Source: Paragorgia papillata (Eukaryota > Cnidaria > Anthozoa > Scleralcyonacea > Coralliidae). Taken from it: a stretch of DNA of 64,000 bases. Each line of letters begins with the position of its first letter. The first letter of the stretch is position 1. The stretch lies in the NCBI GenBank assembly GCA_035771165.1, contig JAWNZC010000234.1:3137001-3201000 (forward strand), read 5' to 3'. The position numbers and the translations under genes were made by a program. Below, one piece after another: positions 57,114 through 64,000 of this stretch. Below the pieces are notes generated by a model. The model saw only the letters and a program-made list of their open reading frames with translations. It ran no database searches and was not told the origin of the DNA.

Positions 57114-59454
57114 CAGGCCTTTGTAACATATGTTACAAAACGTAATCACAAACCTGTGTAGTGGTATGTGTGTTTTGGGTTTTCAACTGTGGCCATAAAT
57201 AAACATCTTCGCAACTTTTTACTGTCTTTTAAAATCTCGTCGCTGTAGGAGTTAATGTCGGTTGCATGTAATGTTGTCTATATAATAATAAACAAAGCAT
57301 GCAAATGTTTTAATGCATGAAATGTCACTACTGCCTATTAAATAAGTTTAATACATCACAATATATAAACAGCGCACGTTTACCTGTGTAGTGACATTTC
57401 TCTGCTCGTTTTCTACAGCTGTATTTGGTGGTACATGCATATCGATATCTTCTGATGGATTTAAACATGCATTAGCCGTCTCTTCAGACTTTTCGTCACC
57501 CATTTCATACGTGTTGTTGTGCATGGTATTGTCTCGAAGTCGAAAAGTTCTCCCCAAATCCAACAGACTTTCCGATGCCAATTTTTCGGTTTCTGTCTGG
57601 TGACTTAATACCAGCGAAGACTGAAGATCTAACAGCGAAAGTGCTGCCTCTCTTTCGGTGGCACGTTGGTACTTTTTACTCAGATGTATGCGTTCTTTGG
57701 GTGGTTTGCGTTTGCGCTGAAGTCGTTTTACCTTAAATTGAAGTAACACTTGTTAAATGACTGCTAAAGAGCGAAATATACTTTTAAACAGAGCAAAAGA
57801 CCAAATTACCTTTTCCTCACTAGCCGTTGCTGATATAGGGTCAGGGTATTCTAGTGTAGGCCCGTTCTGGCCTACGAAGTGCAGACTGCAGATGTAGCTA
57901 TCCTTCACTGTTATTTTCAAGGAGCTGTTTTAATCCCAATGGGAGGGTCAGAGTAACTCCCTTCGCTCGAGTTACTTTAAAGGAGTTATTTTAACACCAT
58001 TTGTTGTGTTATTGTAACGCCGGCGAAAGGGTAGAATTGCAGGCAATTATCTTTAATCCCCCGAAAGGGGGTCAGAGTAACTCCCCCCGGGAGAGTTATT
58101 TTACATTTGTATTTTTAACTCCATTTTTTGGGTTCGAACAACACAAGGAGTATTTGAAGGAGTTATATTCACTCTCACACATGGAGTTAAAGCTTGTTGG
58201 ATGACGAAACATCACGCCACTTTCTTCAATCCGAAGTCCAGAGCTGCGGGGCGAAGGTTTTTATATTTTTTTTGCTGAAAAAGAGTTTTTTGAAGAAAAA
58301 AAAAGTAAACCACAACATTTATAACGTCTGAATTGTATCCTTGGAAGAGACAAAGTTCACCACAACTGTAAATACCACTACTAGGCAGAGCTGAGGACTT
58401 TTAATAAAGAAATGTTACGAAGAATATCAAGCTTTGGACACAGTAAGTAAAATTCTATAACGGGTTGCTATAAAAAGTCAGTGTTTTTCAGCATGAACGC
58501 CACGACGTTGATTAAAAAAACCTATCAACATCATATGAATAATATAATATTGTTTCTATTTTTTATGTTCAACTCTTGAGAACCCAATGTAAAAGAAAAA
58601 GCATTTCAAACTGGCCAGTCAAGTGTGGAAATACTATGGTTTGGGTTTTCGTTTTTGCTGTTATCTGACATGAAGTTTATACTGTATGAACTGAAACAGT
58701 TCGACAAAAAAGAAACTACAACGCTGTAATATCATTGTATATAAGGTAAGAAGTCATAACGGTTAAAGTAAATTGTTCACTAAACACATATTTGCCCTAA
58801 GCATCTAGTCAAAATCGAATTTTTTACGGATTTTTTAAACTTTTAAATCCTTGCATGTAACTTACATCCGCCGTCATATAAATTTTCCCAATCCAATTGA
58901 ATTAACTATTATCAACCTATATTTAGTAGATCTAAAAAGACTATAAAGTATAAACACTTTAAAAAAGACTTGGGCTACTAGGGAACAGAGGTCTGCAATT
59001 AAACCGCATCTCTCTGTTTAAGCGAACTAGCTAGCCTTTTTGCACTGAATGAAGGAATGTTTGTGATACAAGTGATGTTTTGTATGCTTCCTGAAGCTAC
59101 TAAGCAACCTTTCTTGTGAAGTTTTGTTTATTTGAGTTCCCTAATGAGGTCCGACAAGAAATACTGCAACCAAACAATTTAAAATTTGCAAGAAATAGCC
59201 AGTCAAAGAATAGGTATGCTAAATACATTACTATTATAAATATCAAGTGATCACTAGTTTTGTACATGCCCTTTATTAAACCCACAAAAAAGCAATTTAA
59301 TAAATGGCTTGAATGAAATCATCTATAAATTAAAGCAATTATGTATTACAAACTATATAAACTCTCTGTTGACCACTATCAATTATATAAATATGCAGGT
59401 TTCCTATGAAGGTCCTTAACAGCAAAATTTTACTGAATTTGAATTAATTGTACG

Positions 59455-59765
59455 TAGAGTCTAGAGTGCAGATTGGAAAATGCAGAGTACAGAGTTTAGA
59501 ATGTAGAGTGCAGAGTGCTTGGTGTAGAATGGAGAGTGTAGAGTGCACTGAGAGTGTAGAGTGTAACGTGTAGCGTGTAGAGTGCACTGAGAGTGTAGAG
59601 TGGAGAGTGCAGAGTGCAGAGTGCAGAGTGCAGAGTGCAGAGTGCAGAGTGGAAAGTACAAGTTGCAGAGTGTAGACTGCAGAGTGGAGAGTACAAGATA
59701 CAGAGTGTAGAATGCAGAGTGCTTAGTGGAGAGACAGAGTACAGAGTGAAGAGTGCAGTGCACTG
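59455..59765 (+). repeat. Minisatellite (agtgcag / agtgtag units)
   Basis: About 310 bp of 7-14 bp units. One more piece (gtgcagagtgtag) occurs at about 60,193 beyond the 59,766-60,192 segment. Confidence 0.85.
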
Positions 59766-60192
59766 CACTACACTCTTCACTCTCCTGCATTTGGCAATGC
59801 CGACCTAGATGCCGACCTGTCAATCTCCGAGTTCGGCAAATTTTTGCCGACCTCAATCCAGTTCTTCTCAGCTGATGAATTACCTTTTTTGGCCGCAGAT
59901 AGCAGCTCAAGAAGCCTTCGTTTTCGTTCGCATAACCCTCGAATTTAATTGATCGAGTTAAATTTGTCGATGTCAGAATTATTTAAAAAGTGCGATATAT
60001 AAGGAGAAGCCAGTTAGCTGCATCAGTTGTCAGCGTTCTAATTTTTTCTTTGGTCGTAAACAACTCCATATATGGGAGTTGGTTATGCAAATGTAGAAAG
60101 TGGCCACCAAAAAATGTCGAGAGGTGCCGACCTAGGTCAGAATTAGGTCGGCATTTTTTTGCCGACCTCAATTTTGACTTTTTTCGAGAGTT
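59766..60192. other. Segment with 'TGCCGACCT' motifs splitting the minisatellite
   Basis: Several tgccgacct/aggtcggca motifs at both ends, in direct and inverted order. A TATA-like gatatataagg lies near 59,993. It may be a small insertion. No coding region. Confidence 0.5.
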
Positions 60193-60699
60193 GGTGCAGA
60201 GTGTAGCGTGAATAATATTGAAATATCAAAATACTCTAGGCCTAATTGTTTTACATGGTATTATAACATTAGAGTACTAAAGTGTTATAGTATTAGGGCT
60301 TATGAAATTTAATTTATAGTTTTTAACATTACTCTTTTACTATTTTATTATAGGTTTGCAGAACTGCGTGAAGTGAAAAAAAAAGGAACGTGATATCTAA
60401 AACGATTTATGTTTTATTTACGCTATAGAACAGATTAATTAATTAACAAAAATTAATGCCAAGAAACGAACTATTAAATTACGAAGGTTAAAGATAGTAT
60501 ATTACTTTCTCTGGCGACGTTGCGTATGCGAGACAATCAATAGATTGCCAATTCTCACTAAGATCATTACCAATTATATATTATAGACGATTTATTCGCG
60601 CGCCTTTACAATAATACCCTTGATTTGTAAAAATAAAATTCATCAACCTTAAGTTATGTTTTGTATGTGTTTTTGAATTTAACACACAATTTGTGTGTT
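60193..60699. other. No gene recognised
   Basis: AT-rich interior of the CACTG element. Confidence 0.5.
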
Positions 60700-61030
60700 G
60701 TTGAGTGTTTTACTTTGTTCTCTCAGATCACACATTTCGACGTGTTGTTTCCTGGCGTGATGTTTATTTTGGTGTGTTGCTTATTTTGGTGTGTTGCTTA
60801 TTTTGGTGTGTTGTTTACTATGGTTGTTTCTTGACGTGTTTTTTCCTGATGTGTTGTTTCTTGACGTGTTGTTTTCTTGAGGTGTTGTTGTCTGACGTGT
60901 TGTTTCTTGATGTGCGACCAGTAAGAACACGCCTGGTGGCCAAAACCGTGTTCAACACGCTTTTGGCGTGTCAACTGAGAGGACAAAACGGCGTGTTGTT
61001 TCGACACATTTGCAACACGTCAGGTTTTCT
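60700..61030 (+). repeat. Degenerate 'gtgttgtttcttgac' tandem repeat
   Basis: About 12 variants of a 20-bp unit with gtgttg. Inverse units (aacacg) occur at the right. Confidence 0.75.
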
Positions 61031-61462
61031 AGTGTAGTTGCTTCACTGAAATCGTTTCGATGCCAAGGCAAGGCAGAAAGTAAAAAAAAACCCGGAAGAT
61101 CATTTTAACTCTAAAACATGGGTTCCATTTAACTCCACACGCGTGGGGCTAATTTAATCCCCGAAAGAGGGATCAAATTTAACCCCCAAAATCGGCTTAT
61201 TCTGTACCTTTTTTTTTGACCCCCGTTTTGGAGTTAATTCAACTCCTTGAAAATAACAGTGTTCTTACATTCGAATGCATCTCCACGATGACACGCTACA
61301 ATCCATCTCAGTCTCTTCTCAGGTGACCTTTTCGGAGCAGGAAAACGAAGAAAATGAACGGTATCACCGTTTTCATTTTTAACTAACAGATGAGGATATC
61401 TCGAGTCGTTTTTACAAGTACCCCAAGCACATCGCTTCGTGGCCACCATGTTTCTTTCTCCT

Positions 61463-61542
61463 TTGTCCGCATTTTGCGGTTTGTTTACATATGCGGTCAC
61501 GTGATAACTACACGTGGGTGTTAGGGCTAAAGTCGCAAATTC
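61463..61542 (-). repeat. Right TIR of the YqaJ/THAP transposon
   Basis: Inverse of the left TIR. It lies 13 bp upstream of the THAP start codon, so it probably also acts as promoter. Confidence 0.9.
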
Positions 61543-62651
61543 AAAGTATTCAGTTTAAAATATTTATTTCTTGGTCCAAAAAATCAAAGCATAGTCGAAA
61601 GTGTTATCGTATTTGAAGAAAACGCAGTTAATCAACCTGTTGGAGACAGTCCTGTTGTTAGTTTGGCAAGCGAATAGTGCGTAAATGATTCTAGCTTCCC
61701 CTTAACCTTAGCAGGATAGAGTAAATGATGCCTTGAATGAAGAAACCCTTCGGTAAGCTGTTCGAAAGGCATTGAAACACTTTCTTCAGAGGGGTTTGCC
61801 AGAATATAAACTATCAGGGGTTAAATGGCTGACTCGGCTATTTTATTAACGTCGTCAAGCATCTTGTTAACTAATGTTGCTAAGGTTGATATTTGCATAT
61901 TTATCCCGAGTGCACGTGCAGGAGACAAAAGAAAAAATTCATCAAGCTAGAAAATTAATAACTAAACCAAATGCCTGAAAACATTTCATAGATGTGTAAA
62001 AGTTGTTCGGCGTTTTGCTTGTCAATATATGAGAATATTTCGTTTGTATTCTTTCAATGATTTGGTGGCTCTTAAAAGATTGTAATTTTTAAAATGTGAT
62101 TTATTTAAAGAAATGCTTTTATAATATGACTAAATAACGAAATAAAGTTTCCAAAATATATAATTTCCTATTTACCATCACACAAAGCTCCTATTATTTT
62201 CAATCACTCGCCGTTAATCGCAGAATGAATGCAGAAATTCTTTAGCGTTCGGCGTCTCTACGTGTAAACGATTATTTGCAATGTTTGCAGATACACTTCT
62301 TAGTCCCCCTGGGCAGTACACTTACTCAATCACAACTTTTCAAAAGTTTGTATAAGCACTAATGTTTCTGTTTCGATTAAACGATTAACATATCTAAAAC
62401 TGCTTAGTCTCTTCGTATTACATATCCCTTGACTGTTCGAATATCCGCTCGATATAAGCCTCGGGAAATCGTACTAGCGTAGATTCTCCTCTTTTCCTTC
62501 TTTTCTCCAGTTACATATTAGCATAAAGTGTTAACCAATATGATATTTTGTCGTTACGATAAGAGCACCGTTTTTCAAATGTCTGCTTTTCATTCAGACA
62601 CCAAGGCTCTATCACTTTGTCTTGACATAATATGACCATTCTCTGTAGTGT
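61543..62651. other. No gene recognised
   Basis: Non-coding, outside the transposon. Confidence 0.5.
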
Positions 62652-62867
62652 CTATCTTTTCTTTAGTTTTAAGAGTTTATATGCTCGAAGTAATTGTGTG
62701 TTTAAATCTTCGTCGCTGCGGTTTTCTATAAGCTGATGATCCCGTAGGTAAAGTCGAAGGTTTATCGCTCGTCTCCATTCTTTATTTTCTTCTTCGTACT
62801 GTTCTTCACTCATCATGAAGAAAAACACAGCAACAACTAAACCTTTGTTGACAACAAGCAGAACCAT
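62652..62867 (-). CDS. Possible small secreted peptide precursor
   Basis: 71 codons from an ATG at 62,867. The N-terminus MVLLVVNKGLVVAVFFFMMS is hydrophobic like a signal peptide. The rest is highly charged (EEQYEEENKEWRRAI) with a basic end. No cysteine pattern or known family. No splice or expression evidence, so this may be chance. Confidence 0.3.
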   Translation of the reverse strand: MVLLVVNKGLVVAVFFFMMSEEQYEEENKEWRRAINLRLYLRDHQLIENRSDEDLNTQLLRAYKLLKLKKR

Positions 62868-63119
62868 TGATTACTAATACTTAGATTGAGGAGATGTCTT
62901 CGAAAGTCCAAAACCGTTGTGTAAACACGGAACGGTTTGCCGTACTCGTAAAGTCAATCGAGAAGTCACGAGTATGAGGAATCGAATCGAGAAACTGTAA
63001 GAACATAAGGTACAGACGAAATATTATTTGTCTATAGAATGGCTGAGTGCAATGTTTAAGTCCATGTACACTATTGGTGTTAATGACTCATTAGCAATTT
63101 AAACAAAAGAACGTGCACG

Positions 63120-63670
63120 GGACGAAAAGTTAGATTTGCAATAGATTTGCATGCTTGCAAATTTAATAAACTAAATTTGCACAACTTTGCACATGTGTAT
63201 TTTCAACTTTGCACTTAATCAAATTTGCATCATCTTTACCCATAACTTTGCATCCATGCAAATTTAATTCAAAATTTGCAATAGATTAGCACATAGTGCA
63301 AATTTAGTGCAAATATGACAACTAAATTTGCACAACTTTGCGCATGTGTATTTTCAACTTTGCAGATTAAAAGTTTGCAACAAATTTGCACACATATTTG
63401 CATACGAAAAATTCAATCGTAAATCTGTAGTTAAATTTGCATTAACTTTGCAATATAGTGCAAATTTACTGCAAATATAACGTTACACAAATCAAATTTG
63501 GACATGTGTTTTTTCATCTTTGCATAGTCCGGATTTGCAACAAATTTGCACACACATTTGCATATGAAAAATTCAATTGCAAATCCGTAGTTAAATTTGC
63601 ATTAAATTCGCACTATAGTGCAAAGTTACTGCAAAGGTAATACGCCAAAATTGCACAAACTTGCAATACA
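63120..63670 (+). repeat. Satellite rich in AAATTTGCA, period about 150-160 bp
   Basis: Marker 'gacatgtgt.tttttca.ctttgca' recurs at about 63,191, 63,341 and 63,501. Within units the nonamer aaatttgca and its inverse recur many times. Confidence 0.8.
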
Positions 63671-64000
63671 ATAATTTACAACGTCTTACCTTTTGAAGAT
63701 TTTATAAATAGATTTTCCATAGAGATTTTTAACAAAATAAATATCAGTCTTCCTTTAGATTACGATTGTTTTGAGTGCATTTGGTGTCAAAATTTATGTT
63801 GGTAAATGTACTTAAAGAATTTGTACAATATATATGCTTTAGCTGGTTCTTTCATCACATGCTAACATTCAAACGCCCTAACGTACAACATGCAACGGTT
63901 GCCGGCTGGCGATGGCCTAAATGTATCTGTGTACTAGAGCCATCTGACATCCCACAAGGGACCAGGCGTAATGCCTAAGCCAGACGCGATATGCAAGTGT
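63671..64000. other. No gene recognised
   Basis: Non-coding to the window edge. Confidence 0.5.

Larger units (their letters stand above)
57906..61261. mobile_element. CACTG-ended (CACTA-like) element inserted in the THAP exon
   Basis: TIR CACTGTTATTTTCAAGGAG at both ends, TT duplicated (57,904-57,905 and 61,262-61,263). Both subterminal 200-300 bp hold many 'aactcc/ggagtt' motifs in both orientations, as in CACTA/EnSpm elements. No transposase found. It is non-autonomous, with three internal arrays. Confidence 0.75.
57384..61449 (-). pseudogene. THAP-domain protein (transposase N-terminus), split by a transposon
   Basis: Start: ATG 61,449. Exon 1a (61,449-61,262): CAWGTC, then FLRFPAP and RWIVACHRGDAFEC. 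Exon 1b (57,903-57,810): DSYICSLHF completes the C..C..C..H THAP zinc finger. Exon 2 (57,731-57,384): VKRLQRKRKPPKE, then a charged segment, donor ACAG|GTAAAC. 1a and 1b are separated by the 57,906-61,261 insertion. Joined through one TT they are in frame. About 210 codons remain. THAP domains bind DNA and head several transposases. No DDE domain follows, so the catalytic half is gone. Confidence 0.75.
53405..61542. mobile_element. Two-gene TIR transposon: SAP-SWIM-YqaJ-Ulp1 (+) and THAP (-)
   Basis: 80-bp TIRs (53,405-53,484 and 61,463-61,542) start gaatttgcgactttagccct and differ at about six positions. 'AT' occurs at both edges if the end is placed at ttgcgac, compatible with a 2-bp duplication. 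A YqaJ-nuclease gene faces a THAP gene. YqaJ plus THAP recalls the ISL2EU superfamily, but no DDE domain is left here. A 3.36-kb element sits in the THAP exon, so the original length was about 4.8 kb. Confidence 0.75.

Noticed and set aside
59461..59910. 149-codon ORF rich in HSALCTL repeats
   Set aside because: Product of the agtgcag minisatellite.

Overview
The window looks like repeat-rich DNA of a marine invertebrate, most likely a cnidarian. The support is spliceosomal introns with GT..AG ends, tRNA- and 5S-derived SINEs of a coral-like kind, tyrosine-recombinase and Penelope-like retroelements, and HECT, THAP and YqaJ families typical of such genomes. The species cannot be named. I see no single-copy housekeeping gene. 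Almost everything recognisable is a mobile element, usually nested in or broken by others.

Layout. 1-4.8 kb: non-coding with dispersed repeats. 4.80-7.87 kb: a tyrosine-recombinase retroelement (minus strand) with A1-ORFs-B1-A2-B2 split direct repeats, a Gag-like CCHC ORF and a recombinase, but no room for a reverse transcriptase. 8.2-13.4 kb: MITEs, a tRNA-derived SINE, a LINE 3' end with a pentanucleotide tail, a hAT MITE with a perfect 8-bp duplication, and a Penelope-like fragment. 13.8-15.5 kb: the left part of a long LTR-like repeat. 15,548-46,564: apparently one 31-kb transposon inserted in that LTR, with inverted termini of at least 65 bp running into tandem arrays and a 7-bp duplication (TAATAGA). 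It carries a zinc-ribbon/integrase gene (broken) at the left and a five-exon zinc-ribbon/UBZ/HECT E3 ligase gene (nearly intact splicing, three disruptions) on the minus strand. Later insertions have inflated it: two LINEs, a hAT element, a BEL/Pao LTR element (37,911-46,079) and many MITEs. 46.6-50.6 kb: the rest of the LTR, a primer-binding site, a gag start, a 72-nt tRNA-like sequence and a second LTR copy that shows the empty site. 51-53 kb: satellites and a Harbinger-type MITE.

53,405-61,542: a second TIR transposon. Its plus-strand gene encodes SAP, SWIM, YqaJ-nuclease and Ulp1-like protease segments. Its minus-strand gene encodes a THAP DNA-binding domain. The THAP exon is split by a 3.36-kb CACTG-ended element, and removing that element with one TT duplication restores the reading frame. 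61.5-64 kb: non-coding, one possible small secreted peptide ORF, and an AAATTTGCA satellite.

The best candidates for something undescribed are the 31-kb integrase/HECT transposon, whose two genes share a 5' repeat module, and the THAP + SAP-SWIM-YqaJ-Ulp1 transposon. All boundaries were read by eye. Database comparison was not possible.
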